A stretch of 64,000 nucleotides of DNA from Burkholderia sp. GAS332 (GCA_900142905.1 FSRV01000001.1:3162001-3226000); one strand, 5' to 3'; counted from the stretch's first letter, positions 53,230 through 61,505 are shown. The notes: generated by a model from the letters alone, not told the origin. Numbers and translations: made by a program.

Positions 53230-54255
53230 ATGAAGCTCAGCATGTCCGCACGCTTGAACCGCTCGCCAGCCTTCATGCACCTCGCCCGTTTTTCGTCAGC
53301 GAGCTCAACATGGGGTGCGCCCCTGACTGCTTCATTACGTGTGCTTTCATCACGCGGACTCCTGATCGGCGCGCTCGTGGCCAGCGCGGCAGCGTTGGCA
53401 ACACCCCCGGCGTACGGGCAAAACGACGACACGCCGCCCGCGCTCGACACCGGCGTCGCCGTCAAGGCGCCCACCACGCCGTCCTCGCAGGTCGGCAAGC
53501 TCACGCTCGATCAGCAGGTCAAGTGGCTGCGGGCCGCGCAACAAAGCGGCGAGATGGAAAAGCTCGACGACGCGCAACTGGTCGCGCTATTCCAGTCGCT
53601 CGATCCGCTTGCGTTGCCGCGTTACATCAAGGAAGGGCCGAACGGTTACCCGTCATACGAGTTCGTCATGTCACGCTCGGAACGCATTCACGGCCAGTGG
53701 CCCGACAAACCCGATCACATGCTGGTGCGCATCGCCCACGACCCGTTGCGGATCTACGCAAAGTGGTTACCTGATGGGGCGCACGCCGGTCAGGAAATCA
53801 TCTACGACGAGTCCAAACGCACCGACGAAATGTATGGCCACCTCGGTGGCATCATGAATGTGATGCCGCTGTGGACCTCGCTGAACGGCGCCCTCGCCCG
53901 CGCGCAATCGAACCACCAGGTGCGCGATCTCGGCACTGAATACATTGCCAATCAGTACCTGTCCGAAGGCAAAAAGTACATTGAGGCCGGCTTGCCGCGC
54001 TCGACCCAGGTGGAAGTGAAAACGATCGACGGCGTGCGCGTCGTCGCCTTCACTTTCGAAACGCCGACCGGCCAGCCGCAGTTCTATGCGAAGAGAAGCA
54101 CGCTCGGACTGGATCTGCGGCATCCGTATTTCCGCACCGTCGAGTCTTATGACAACGACGGCAAGATCTTCGAGCAAATCGTCTTCGAAAGCATCACACC
54201 GAAAACGTTCGACGACTCGACCTTCGATCCGAAGAACAAGGCTTATAACTTCTAG
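53230..54255 (+). CDS. DUF1571 family exported protein
   Basis: This 341-residue protein has a signal-like N-terminus (LLIGALVASAAALATPPAYG, about 44-63) and the DUF1571 domain (about 130-330) with PLRIYAKWLPDGAHAGQEII, YGHLGGIMNV and FYAKRSTLGLDL. Its fold may resemble the LolA/LolB lipoprotein carriers, which would fit lipid handling in the periplasm, but this is inferred. ATG 53230 has GGAGAG upstream. It closes the fatty-acid operon and overlaps the 3' end of the convergent gene by 4 bp. Function unknown; membrane-lipid or surfactant-type roles are possible. Confidence 0.75.
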   Translation: MKLSMSARLNRSPAFMHLARFSSASSTWGAPLTASLRVLSSRGLLIGALVASAAALATPPAYGQNDDTPPALDTGVAVKAPTTPSSQVGKLTLDQQVKWLRAAQQSGEMEKLDDAQLVALFQSLDPLALPRYIKEGPNGYPSYEFVMSRSERIHGQWPDKPDHMLVRIAHDPLRIYAKWLPDGAHAGQEIIYDESKRTDEMYGHLGGIMNVMPLWTSLNGALARAQSNHQVRDLGTEYIANQYLSEGKKYIEAGLPRSTQVEVKTIDGVRVVAFTFETPTGQPQFYAKRSTLGLDLRHPYFRTVESYDNDGKIFEQIVFESITPKTFDDSTFDPKNKAYNF

Positions 54256-54647
54256 CGGAGAAGGCGCGGCGTCAGCGCGAAGGCGACATGCGCGATGGGC
54301 CCCGCGCCTTGCTCGTGGCTGTGCTCGGCCAGGTGGCCGACGCGGGTGGCAAGCTCCTTGAGCACGAAGTAGTCGGATGCGCGTATGAGGCCGATCAGCG
54401 ACGTCGGCGTTTGCTGGAGACGAGGTGCAAGCGACGTGTACCAGAGCGTGCCGATGTCGTCGCCGGTTTCAAAGGCGGGCAGCTTCATGTGCGCGACGTA
54501 GTCGGCGAATGCGGGGCCGCACGCAAGGGTGGAATCGATCACGGCGAGCGTGCCGTGACGAGCGGCAGCATGCGTGAGCCACGGCCATGCCCCACCTGCC
54601 GCGGTCGAAAGCCATGCGCCGGTCATCATGAAAGTGCGTCGGTCCAT
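54252..54647 (-). CDS. Small exported protein with a twin-arginine-like signal
   Basis: This 131-residue protein begins MDRRTFMMTGAWLSTAAG, with adjacent arginines before a hydrophobic stretch, like a Tat signal but without the full consensus. The remainder contains HGTLAVIDSTLACGPAFADY and an aromatic segment DDIGTLWYTSLAPRLQ. I do not recognise a family. ATG 54647 is chosen; TTG 54662 is a less likely start. It lies 60 bp beyond the stop of the VAO-type flavoprotein gene on the same strand and may encode its partner. Confidence 0.6.
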   Translation of the reverse strand: MDRRTFMMTGAWLSTAAGGAWPWLTHAAARHGTLAVIDSTLACGPAFADYVAHMKLPAFETGDDIGTLWYTSLAPRLQQTPTSLIGLIRASDYFVLKELATRVGHLAEHSHEQGAGPIAHVAFALTPRLLR

Positions 54648-54707
54648 TGTCTGGTCACGCAATTAAGTCACGCATGTCACACACGTCATTCGTTCCGCTC
54701 GCGCGCC

Positions 54708-56285
54708 TCACGTATAACCCCGCCGGTCGCGCCACGCCGCCGGCCAGATCCCCTGCTTGCCCGGCGCGAGAATGCCGTTCGGGTCGAGTGCGTCCTTGAT
54801 CGTTTCCGAGAGCCGCAGCAACGCGCCGTCGTTGAAACTGTACTGCGCCGCGGCGAAATCCATATACGCGAGATGCGCGCGATATTCGCCGTAACCCGCC
54901 GCGCGCGCGTCGCTCATCAGCGAACGCAGTAAAGCACCGGCCTGCTCGACCTGGTTCGCGTCGTCGCGGTCGAAGATTGCCGCGAAGATGTGATGCAGAT
55001 GACGCACGCCCGCCGTAAAACCACCGTAGTAATCGAAGCCATATTCCGCCGCGCGCGTCTTCACCATCGTGTACTGGCGCAACGCGTCGCGCCCGGTCGC
55101 CGGGCACACCGGCGCGAAGTCCACATGTGCGCCCGCGCCGCCGCGCCAATCGAGCATGCGGAACGCGCTCATCGCCGGGATACCGGCCAGGTTGCGATCG
55201 CCGCCCGCGATGGGTTGCGCATCGCCTGCATAGCGAGTGGCCGAGAGTCTGGCCTGCGGGACGCGGGCGAACGCGCGCTGCACGATCGCATAACAGGCGT
55301 CGATCAATTCAGGCGTCCCGTATAGCGCGAAATGCAAATTCCAGCGGCCCACATTCAGCTTGTCGAGCATCGCCGCCACCGCGTTCTCAGGCATCGCGCC
55401 CTTGCCTTCGTACCACTGCTGACGCGCCGACAGTCCCGCGGCCCGGCGCAAACCGCCTTCGATCACCGCGTTGTTGCGGATCGTTTCATCGAGCCGCAAC
55501 GGCCGTAAGCGTTCGACGATCGTTTCGAGATCCTCTTCGTGCCGGAACTGGATTTCGCCGAGCAGATACGCGGGCGGCGCGGGCATCAACCAGACACCGA
55601 GCTTGGTGACGATGCCGTAGTTCGACTGCATGAACATCGCATCGAAGGAAGGCCCGTAGCCCGGTTGGTACAGTTGCCACGCGGTACCGATTTCGATCCC
55701 GCCCATCCCGGTGCGCAGCACGTCGCCGTTGGCGAGCACCACTTCCATGCCGCACTGCGTCGCCGCGTGATCACCGTACGCGGTGTAACCGAAGCCGCGC
55801 TCGAGCGTATTGCCGACCACGCTGCCCCAGCCCGCCGCCGGTGGATCGACCCAGAGCTTGTAGCCTTTATCGCGCAGATGCGCATAGAGATCGAAGTAGC
55901 TGACGCCCGGTTCGACCAGCGCGTAGGCGAGCGTTTCGTTCACTTCGATAATGCGGTTCATCCGCTGCAGATCGAGCACCACCGACCCCGTCAGCCGCGG
56001 CGCGGCGCCACCGTACGCGTAGTTGCGTCCGGTCGAGACCGTCCACAACGGAATACGAAATTGATTGGCAATCCGCAATACGGCACGAATCTCATCGACG
56101 GATGCGGGCAGCAGCGCGGCGGACGCGGAGAACGCTTCGCGCTCGCCGGGCGCGAACGGATCGAGGTACGCGGCGAGCCCGGCCGCCGAGGTCACCACCT
56201 GCTGATCGCCGACAATCGCGCGCCAGCCCGCGAGCGCGCGATCGAACTCAGCGGAGGAAACTTTCGGCGGCAAGCTGCGCGTCAA
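54708..56285 (-). CDS. VAO-type FAD-binding oxidoreductase (p-cresol methylhydroxylase-like)
   Basis: This 525-residue flavoprotein has the N-terminal PP-loop FAD domain (SVDEIRAVLRIANQFRIPLW, STGRNYAYGGAAPR and GYTAYGDHAATQCGMEVVLA) and a C-terminal cap domain ending in LDPNGILAPGKQGIW. The family oxidises para-alkylphenols such as p-cresol, vanillyl alcohol or eugenol. In true p-cresol methylhydroxylase a cytochrome c subunit is encoded nearby; none is seen here, and only a small exported protein follows. The electron acceptor is thus open. The start at 56285 is 39 bp after the stop of the His-rich gene on the same strand. Confidence 0.88.
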   Translation of the reverse strand: MTRSLPPKVSSAEFDRALAGWRAIVGDQQVVTSAAGLAAYLDPFAPGEREAFSASAALLPASVDEIRAVLRIANQFRIPLWTVSTGRNYAYGGAAPRLTGSVVLDLQRMNRIIEVNETLAYALVEPGVSYFDLYAHLRDKGYKLWVDPPAAGWGSVVGNTLERGFGYTAYGDHAATQCGMEVVLANGDVLRTGMGGIEIGTAWQLYQPGYGPSFDAMFMQSNYGIVTKLGVWLMPAPPAYLLGEIQFRHEEDLETIVERLRPLRLDETIRNNAVIEGGLRRAAGLSARQQWYEGKGAMPENAVAAMLDKLNVGRWNLHFALYGTPELIDACYAIVQRAFARVPQARLSATRYAGDAQPIAGGDRNLAGIPAMSAFRMLDWRGGAGAHVDFAPVCPATGRDALRQYTMVKTRAAEYGFDYYGGFTAGVRHLHHIFAAIFDRDDANQVEQAGALLRSLMSDARAAGYGEYRAHLAYMDFAAAQYSFNDGALLRLSETIKDALDPNGILAPGKQGIWPAAWRDRRGYT

Positions 56286-56324
56286 GGTCTCTCCTTTGCG
56301 GTCACGCGTATAGGCGACGGCAAG

Positions 56325-56810
56325 CTAGCGGTGCATCCCACCCCCGCCGCCGTGCGACATGCCACTCCACATCTGCGTGGACGCACCGCCATGCCAGCCG
56401 CCGCGCGCACCCATTCCATTCGATCCGCGCACATAGTGCACGTGCTCCATGTGATGAAAATGGTGAAAACGATCGACGAAAATGACCGACACGCCACCAG
56501 CAAATACCACCGGCGGCCCCCAGTACCATGGATCGTAGTAATACACCGGAGCCGGTGCCAATGCCAGCGCGGCGGCATCGTCTTCGACGATTTGCCAACT
56601 GCCGTCCGGCTGCAGGCAAGCGCGGCCGCTGACCTGCTGCATGACGCCGTCGATTTCGGCTTGGCCCACGACGAAACGGCACGCCGAAGCGTCGCTCAAC
56701 GGCGCATTGGCGTCAGATTGCGCCTCAACCGGCGCCGCGCAACCGGCGCACAGGCACAGACACGCAACGCCGGAACACAGCCCCGTGCCGAAAGGATGAA
56801 AAGTAAGCAT
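56325..56810 (-). CDS. His-rich exported protein, second copy
   Basis: This 161-residue protein has a signal peptide (GVACLCLCAGCAAPVEAQ), the core CRFVVGQAEIDGVMQQVSGR, ACLQPDGSWQIV, an aromatic stretch (YYYDPWYWGPP) and the hydrophobic/His segment FVDRFHHFHHMEHVHY, ending in a Gly/His-rich tail. The order and motifs match the protein at 33295-33822, so they are paralogues. The start is ATG 56810; the longer open frame has no good site. It lies 269 bp after the anti-sigma gene on the same strand and may be a target of the sigma factor. A surface metal-binding role is possible but unproven. Confidence 0.7.
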   Translation of the reverse strand: MLTFHPFGTGLCSGVACLCLCAGCAAPVEAQSDANAPLSDASACRFVVGQAEIDGVMQQVSGRACLQPDGSWQIVEDDAAALALAPAPVYYYDPWYWGPPVVFAGGVSVIFVDRFHHFHHMEHVHYVRGSNGMGARGGWHGGASTQMWSGMSHGGGGGMHR

Positions 56811-57079
56811 GATTTCGCTGCCTCGACGCATCGGCGTTGCGACTCGCAAAGGGCGTGTCGACACCGTGAAGACCCCGTCGGTTTGCCTCGCACGGGAGCG
56901 TGCCGTCCCGGTGCGTATGCAAGGCGGGACAGCAGGATCCTGCAGCGAGTAAACGAGGCGCCGCGCGACGCTATTCCGACGGCGGCCCGCAAGCGCCAGG
57001 CGCTTCTGTTACCGCGTGTTGCAGCGGGATCGTGTGGCAGGCGTTTTGCCGGGTCCCGGCGCTTCCCGTGTTTTCAGCG

Positions 57080-57940
57080 CTACTGCCAGTCCTCCGGCTT
57101 ACCGCCGAGCGCGCTGCACACGTCGATCGCTATCGAGCGCAGCTTGCCTTCCGCGATCGGCCCGGACAGCGCGTAGCCCATGCGGTCGCTGATCCAGTAG
57201 AAGGTCCTGCGGTTACCGTCGCGGAACAGACGGAACGCGGTTTCGTCGCGCGAAATTCCGGTGATGTACAGCGTGAGCCGCGCACCGCTGGCATTCTCGT
57301 ACATGAACTGCGCGGCCGGTCCCGCCTCGCCGGGCAGCAAACGCCCCCCTACCAGCGAGTAGCCGTACTCCTGCAATGACGGCACCGACAGCGGCCGGTT
57401 CAGGCGCTTGGACAGCCAACTGATCAGATGCTCTTCCTCGTTCGCGGCGACTTCGACGGGATGACGCCGCTCGGGTGTGTACACCGCGTAGGCGACGTCG
57501 GCGCGCTCGGCAAAACTAGGCGGCTGGCTGCCGCCCAGACCGTTCCACGCACCGCCCGTCAGACGCGGGGCGAGTGGCCCCAAGGCGAGCGCGAGACCCG
57601 CGCCGGCTGCGAGCCAGCACGCCGCGAGGCCGACGCGTTGCCACCACGGGGTCGGCCGCCGCACGACGATGAAAGCCGGTTCATCGGCCGCGCTCTGCCC
57701 GACGCTCCCGCTGCGCTCATCGTGCTCATTGTGCTCATTGCGCTGTGGCGCACCACACAGCGCCCGCAGCGCCGCTTTCTGCGCGCGCCATGCGGCCACT
57801 CTCGCGACAGCCTGCGGCTCTTGCGGCAGTTGCGCCTCGATCGCGGCGCGCTCCATAGGCGGCAACTCGCCGTCGACGAACGCAGACAGCGCGCGCAGAT
57901 CGAACCCCTCAGGCAAGCTGGAATCGTGGTCGTCGTTCAT
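57080..57940 (-). CDS. Anti-sigma factor, transmembrane
   Basis: This 286-residue protein has an N-terminal cytoplasmic anti-sigma domain (LSAFVDGELPPMERAAIEAQ), one membrane helix near 110-130 (VGLAACWLAAGAGLALALG) and a periplasmic part. The usual zinc motif HxxxCxxC of ZAS domains is not seen, so it is a non-zinc member. It overlaps the upstream sigma factor stop as TAATG and should hold that sigma factor at the membrane until an extracytoplasmic signal arrives. A truncated relic of its C-terminus lies at 31870-32228. Confidence 0.85.
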   Translation of the reverse strand: MNDDHDSSLPEGFDLRALSAFVDGELPPMERAAIEAQLPQEPQAVARVAAWRAQKAALRALCGAPQRNEHNEHDERSGSVGQSAADEPAFIVVRRPTPWWQRVGLAACWLAAGAGLALALGPLAPRLTGGAWNGLGGSQPPSFAERADVAYAVYTPERRHPVEVAANEEEHLISWLSKRLNRPLSVPSLQEYGYSLVGGRLLPGEAGPAAQFMYENASGARLTLYITGISRDETAFRLFRDGNRRTFYWISDRMGYALSGPIAEGKLRSIAIDVCSALGGKPEDWQ

Positions 57941-58494
57941 TACGGATTTCTCACTACTTTCAACGGCGCGACTTTACGCGCCAGTCCCTCAGCGCCCCCT
58001 TCAACCGGCCCCTCCGTCATCAGCACGCGCATGTGCTCGCGCGCCCGCGAGAGCCGCGACATTACCGTGCCGATCGGCACGCCGAGCGCCTTCGACGCTT
58101 CCTGGTACGACAGCTCCTCCACGCACACGAGCAGCAGCACTTCCCGTTGCTCGACCGGCAGGCAATACAGCGCGCGCTGAAGATCGCGCAGCACCAGACC
58201 GTCGACTTCGCCATGCGGCGCTTCGAGATTGCGCCACGGCGCGCTTTCATCGTCGACGGCAATCTCGCGGCGGCCGCGCAACTGATCGATGTAGAGATGC
58301 CGCAGGATCGTCAGGAGCCACGCGCGCAGGTTGCTGTTCGGGCGGAAGGCCGCCCAGCGCGCGAGGGCGCGCTCCGCCGTATCCTGCACAAGATCGTCGG
58401 CCCAAGCGCGGTCGCCCGTCAGTGCGCGCGCATAGCGGCGCAGCTGCGGGAGCCACGAAATCACTTCCGCTTCGAAATTCACCCGGCGTGGCAA
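57940..58494 (-). CDS. ECF sigma factor
   Basis: This 184-residue RNA polymerase sigma factor has region 2 (DDLVQDTAERALARW) and region 4 (EVLLLVCVEELSYQEASKAL, then GVPIGTVMSRLSRAREHM) and nothing else, as in ECF sigma factors. The start is uncertain: TTG 58494 or an in-frame GTG at 58482. It begins 3 bp after a small lipoprotein gene and overlaps the anti-sigma gene, so the three genes form one transcript. Target promoters were not identified; the His-rich gene downstream is a candidate target. Confidence 0.88.
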   Translation of the reverse strand: MPRRVNFEAEVISWLPQLRRYARALTGDRAWADDLVQDTAERALARWAAFRPNSNLRAWLLTILRHLYIDQLRGRREIAVDDESAPWRNLEAPHGEVDGLVLRDLQRALYCLPVEQREVLLLVCVEELSYQEASKALGVPIGTVMSRLSRAREHMRVLMTEGPVEGGAEGLARKVAPLKVVRNP

Positions 58495-58497
58495 CGC

Positions 58498-58647
58498 TCA
58501 GTAGCCGCCAGTGTTGCTCGTGCCGCTGGCGCCGTTGGCGCCTGAGGCGCTGCCGTCGGTCGCGGACGTGCAGGCGGTCGTGGCGAGCGAGCCTAGGGCG
58601 AGCGCCAGCAGCACGAAGGCGGCCGAAAGAATGCGGGATGCTGTCAT
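58498..58647 (-). CDS. Small lipoprotein upstream of the ECF sigma factor
   Basis: This 49-residue protein has a signal sequence (LSAAFVLLALALGSLA), a possible lipobox ending in Cys26 (ATTAC) and a short Ser/Gly/Asn-rich tail. AGGAGA lies upstream of ATG 58647. It is only 3 bp from the sigma factor gene, so it is cotranscribed and may feed the signal for the anti-sigma system. It is too short for standard gene calling but well supported by the ribosome binding site. Function unknown. Confidence 0.65.
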   Translation of the reverse strand: MTASRILSAAFVLLALALGSLATTACTSATDGSASGANGASGTSNTGGY

Positions 58648-58999
58648 GGTGAGTCTCCTGAAGTGTGCCTGGCCGGTGCGCGCGAGCCGGGGATCCGATC
58701 GGCCACGCGCGATATGCAGCGCAGCCATGTCTGACTTAACGCGAGCGGGCTGTGATTTATTCCACGTGCGGCATCGGCGCGCGCTATCTTTTTCCGCCAT
58801 CCGCACCAGAACGGCACGAACGTGGCCGAAGAATGCGCTATTCGTAGGCAGATTCGTAACTCAACGTTACAGCTAATAGTTATCAGATGCTTATGTGCGC
58901 GCAAGCCGTTATAGTGGTCGCAGTTCGGCCGCCAACGCGTTCCGCCCCCACACAGGGTAGAATCGCGGCGAACAACCGTCTTACTAACCTGAATTGTCC
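58648..58999. other. Intergenic region, 352 bp, between divergent genes
   Basis: This is the shared upstream region of the ECF operon (minus) and the hfq2 gene (plus). AT-rich stretches and a TATAGT-type box at 58910-58915 lie before hfq2, but the -35 element is poor. I see no gene, hairpin terminator or clear operator. Confidence 0.4.
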
Positions 59000-59497
59000 A
59001 TGGCTTCCGCAGAATCGCATCCGCAAAACGACTTCATGAACGCTGCGCGCAAAGAACGAAAGCGCGTCGAGATCTACCTTGTCAACGGCATTCGCCTGAC
59101 GGGGTGCATCGAGTCGTTCGATCAGTATCTGGTGATGCTGCGCACGCCTGTCGGCCTGCAAGGCATCTACAAGCGCGCGATCTCGACGATCCAGCTCGAC
59201 ACCGGCACGCGTCCGGCGCCGCGCGCCGGGCGGCCTTCGCACGGCGAGCACACCACGCGTGGCCCGCACGGCTCGCGTGAACCACGCGACCACCGTGAAC
59301 CGCGTGAACCGCGCGAGTCGTACGGCGCGCCGTCTTCGGATCGCCCTGCGTCAGATCGTAGCAGCAGTACGTCCGACGGTCCGGTGGTTGTGACACGCCG
59401 CCGGCGTCTGTTCGGCACGGGTGGCGGTGACGGTGGCAACCATGGTGGTGGGAATCATGGTGGCAATGGCGGCGGCACCCCCGGCGGCAACGAATAA
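59000..59497 (+). CDS. hfq2: Hfq2-type RNA chaperone with long C-terminal tail
   Basis: This 165-residue protein has an N-terminal Hfq/Sm core (about 10-67: [33 protein letters not shown], then [10 protein letters not shown]) and a long tail. The tail is Pro/Arg/His-rich ([16 protein letters not shown]) and then Gly/Asn/His-rich. Burkholderia cenocepacia is known to have two Hfq proteins, the second with a long tail; this copy matches that second type. In the core, the usual FDQF and YKHA motifs read FDQY and YKRA, changes in the proximal RNA-binding face. The start is ATG 59000; a TTG two codons before is less likely. Confidence 0.9.
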   Translation: MASAESHPQNDFMNAARKERKRVEIYLVNGIRLTGCIESFDQYLVMLRTPVGLQGIYKRAISTIQLDTGTRPAPRAGRPSHGEHTTRGPHGSREPRDHREPREPRESYGAPSSDRPASDRSSSTSDGPVVVTRRRRLFGTGGGDGGNHGGGNHGGNGGGTPGGNE

Positions 59498-59517
59498 ACC
59501 GCCGCCGCAGCGGCCGG

Positions 59518-59751
59518 CTACTCCGCTGGATGGCCGAGCCGCTGTAAGATCTTCTCCAGTCGTATTGCCTGTAAATCCGTCAGTTCGAATCCGCATTTGA
59601 CCGCCAGCACGCGGCGGCGCCAGTACAGGGCGTCCAGCATGCGCTGCGCCGGTTGCCGTGTTGCCCAATCCAAGTGTTCCAGTTCCGCTTCCACCACGTG
59701 TGAGGCGTTGAAGCGCTGCGCGCGTGCAGGGTTAGGGTTGTTTCGGTCCAT
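59518..59751 (-). CDS. Small conserved protein, unknown function
   Basis: This 77-residue, largely helical protein has HVVEAELEHLDWATRQPAQR in its first half, followed by MLDALYWRRRVLAVK and a helix with LEKILQRLGHP. No signal peptide or membrane segment is seen. The ATG at 59751 gives a compact protein-like frame; codon use is normal for the region. It lies between Hfq2 and a small plus-strand gene and is convergent with hfq2. I do not recognise a family. It may be Burkholderiales-specific. Confidence 0.55.
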   Translation of the reverse strand: MDRNNPNPARAQRFNASHVVEAELEHLDWATRQPAQRMLDALYWRRRVLAVKCGFELTDLQAIRLEKILQRLGHPAE

Positions 59752-60087
59752 GTTGTTCGCTGCCTTGGGGTTCGCTGTTTTTGTTTGCTCCCCTCCCGAG
59801 CTTGATGTTGCCTATTCACGGTTTGACGTGGGGTCTGCCGTGCGGTCTGCCTGTCGGTGCGGCAGGCGGATTGCTTTTGTTTTTTTCAGGCGACACACGG
59901 AAGACGATTTGATGCGAGTTGGTTTGAAGGTTTGGCTTTTTTGCCTGGTGTTTTCTGATCTGGGTTTTGGGATTTGAGGTTTGAAGGAAATGCTTATTGC
60001 GCGAGCGCTTAGGGCGTTCGGATGATGCTCGCGTGGGGTCGCTTTGCGCTATGCTGAGTTGTTGACCCTCTTCTAATGGAGCATGTC
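59752..60087 (+). other. Intergenic region, 336 bp, with an orphan terminator
   Basis: No gene is seen. The stretch is T-rich on the plus strand and holds a terminator-like hairpin with a U-tract at 59847-59888, listed separately. No annotated plus-strand gene precedes it closely. Confidence 0.5.
59847..59888 (+). terminator. Orphan terminator-like hairpin
   Basis: TCTGCCTG (59847-59854) pairs with CAGGCGGA (59864-59871), with one wobble, around a 9-base loop and is followed by TTGCTTTTGTTTTTTT. It is rho-independent-like on the plus strand. It may end a long 3' region of hfq2 or an unannotated small RNA. Confidence 0.55.
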
Positions 60088-60276
60088 ATGACCAAGCAGA
60101 AGCACCACTCAACTCATCCTAAGGATGCGGCGCAGCCCCTTGAGTCTGCGGAGGATCGGCTCGATGAGGCCCTCGAGGAGAGCTTTCCCGCCAGTGATCC
60201 GATTGCCGTCGATGTTGGTGAGGCACGTCGCTTGCCAGTGGAAGGCGAGCATTCGGGGGGGAAGAAGCGGCATTAA
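60088..60276 (+). CDS. Small acidic protein with ESFPASDP motif
   Basis: This 62-residue protein contains SAEDRLDEALEESFPASDPI, the recurring ESFPASDP signature of small proteobacterial proteins of unknown function, followed by AVDVGEARRLPVE and a basic end. GGAG precedes ATG 60088. No membrane or signal segment is seen. It stands alone before the repeat-bearing region. Its function is unknown to me. Confidence 0.7.
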   Translation: MTKQKHHSTHPKDAAQPLESAEDRLDEALEESFPASDPIAVDVGEARRLPVEGEHSGGKKRH

Positions 60277-60344
60277 GGGAAGGGGTTTTTTTGCCTTGGG
60301 CGGCGCTTGTTCTCTGTGCGCCCACGGTGTTGGCCTTTCCTTGA

Positions 60345-60640
60345 TTTCTTAGTGGTCTATTAGCGTTGCCCCTGTGCGGGGCGGCACTTACTTTCTTTGC
60401 CGCCGCAAAGAAAGATAAGCAAAGAAAGCGGCTAGAAGCCCCTGCTAAGCGGGTCCCCCGCGCAGCCACGGTAGTGGTGCATCTGGAATCCGTGCCCTCG
60501 CACCTTCCGCGGTAGTGACAAAGCGCTCATCAGCTCCCACTCCGCACTGCGTGCGTCGCGGATGGGTTTGCATGGGAAACCTGGGGGTGACCGCTCTGCG
60601 GTGGAGAGGCTTCGGAAACGAGGCTTTTACTGCGGGGAGG
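60345..60640. repeat. Intergenic repetitive element, Burkholderiales type
   Basis: The region carries a perfect inverted repeat, CTTTCTTTGC and GCAAAGAAAG, around CGCC (60391-60414), followed by the related AAGCAAAGAAAGCGGCT and GC-rich short repeats. I recognise this arrangement from intergenic repeats in Paraburkholderia genomes. The exact limits are not defined by the sequence alone. No gene is present. Confidence 0.55.
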
Positions 60641-60741
60641 GGTGACTTGCGTTACTCAACAACTTGTACGTCCAATGGGTTGGGCGGCGCGGTCAAGCCG
60701 CTCCGCCCTTCCATCTTCTTCCAGTTTTTCAACCTGCGCGC

Positions 60742-61458
60742 TCAGTTTGTCGGCAGGCCGGTTTCCAGTTGGCGCTGCAGTTCGCGAACCTGGCGTTGCG
60801 CGGCGCGCAGTTGGTCTTGCGCGGCAGCCTTCTGCTGCGCAAGCGCCGTTGCTTCGGCGCGAGTCTGCGTTTGCTGATTCGTGACAATCGTCTGCTGCTG
60901 ATGCGCAACGTCGAGGTCAGCCTGCAGCCGGTTTGCGCGGTCCTGCGACAAGGCGATCATGCGGTCCGTGAACGCCTTCTGCGCTTCCAGCTGCGTGCGG
61001 CGAATCTCCACGTCCGACAGTTGCACCGTCTGACGCACAAAATCCTTGTAGATCATGTCGGCACGTGTGGCGTCCTGCGTCTTGATAACGCGCCAGAAAT
61101 TCTTCTGTTGGAACAACGCCACGTAGTACGTCATCTCCTTGCCATAAAACAGCAAGCTCGCTCCGTAACTGCCGTTATACGTCGTGCGCAATTCGCTCAG
61201 ATCCGAACCCCGGATCATCTGCTGCAATTCCGCTACATTGCCCGCCGCAGACTGCTTCGCTTCGTCCGGCGTCAATGCGCTCGTCTGCGCCTGTCCAGCG
61301 ACTGCATTGGCCGGCAAAGCCGTCGTCGTGCCCGGCTGGGAAACAACGCCTGCGCTCGATCCGCTATCCGGCAGAGCCTGCGCATTCACGCCCTGCACGC
61401 CCCCCATCACCATGAATGCAACCAGGGCAATCTGTCGTAGTTTCGACTTTCGGTCCAT
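60742..61458 (-). CDS. DUF2968 domain protein
   Basis: This 238-residue protein has a signal peptide (IALVAFMVMGGVQGVNAQ), a central domain (ELQQMIRGSDLSELRTTYNG, ASLLFYGKEMTYYVALFQQ) and a long coiled coil (about 150-235: AQKAFTDRMIALSQDRANRL and on). It belongs to DUF2968, a family often found with Tad/Flp pilus genes. It is likely periplasmic. It is 47 bp downstream of a sigma-54 activator gene on the same strand, so it may be part of the same pilus-associated operon. Function unknown. Confidence 0.82.
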   Translation of the reverse strand: MDRKSKLRQIALVAFMVMGGVQGVNAQALPDSGSSAGVVSQPGTTTALPANAVAGQAQTSALTPDEAKQSAAGNVAELQQMIRGSDLSELRTTYNGSYGASLLFYGKEMTYYVALFQQKNFWRVIKTQDATRADMIYKDFVRQTVQLSDVEIRRTQLEAQKAFTDRMIALSQDRANRLQADLDVAHQQQTIVTNQQTQTRAEATALAQQKAAAQDQLRAAQRQVRELQRQLETGLPTN

Positions 61459-61505
61459 GTAAATCCTGCTCGAACAGTTTTTGTTTTAGTACAACCGTCT
61501 CATTA

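Noticed and set aside
55539..57176. A 545-codon plus-strand frame over the VAO, His-rich and anti-sigma genes
   Set aside because: It crosses several minus-strand genes with signal peptides and domain motifs; a shadow.
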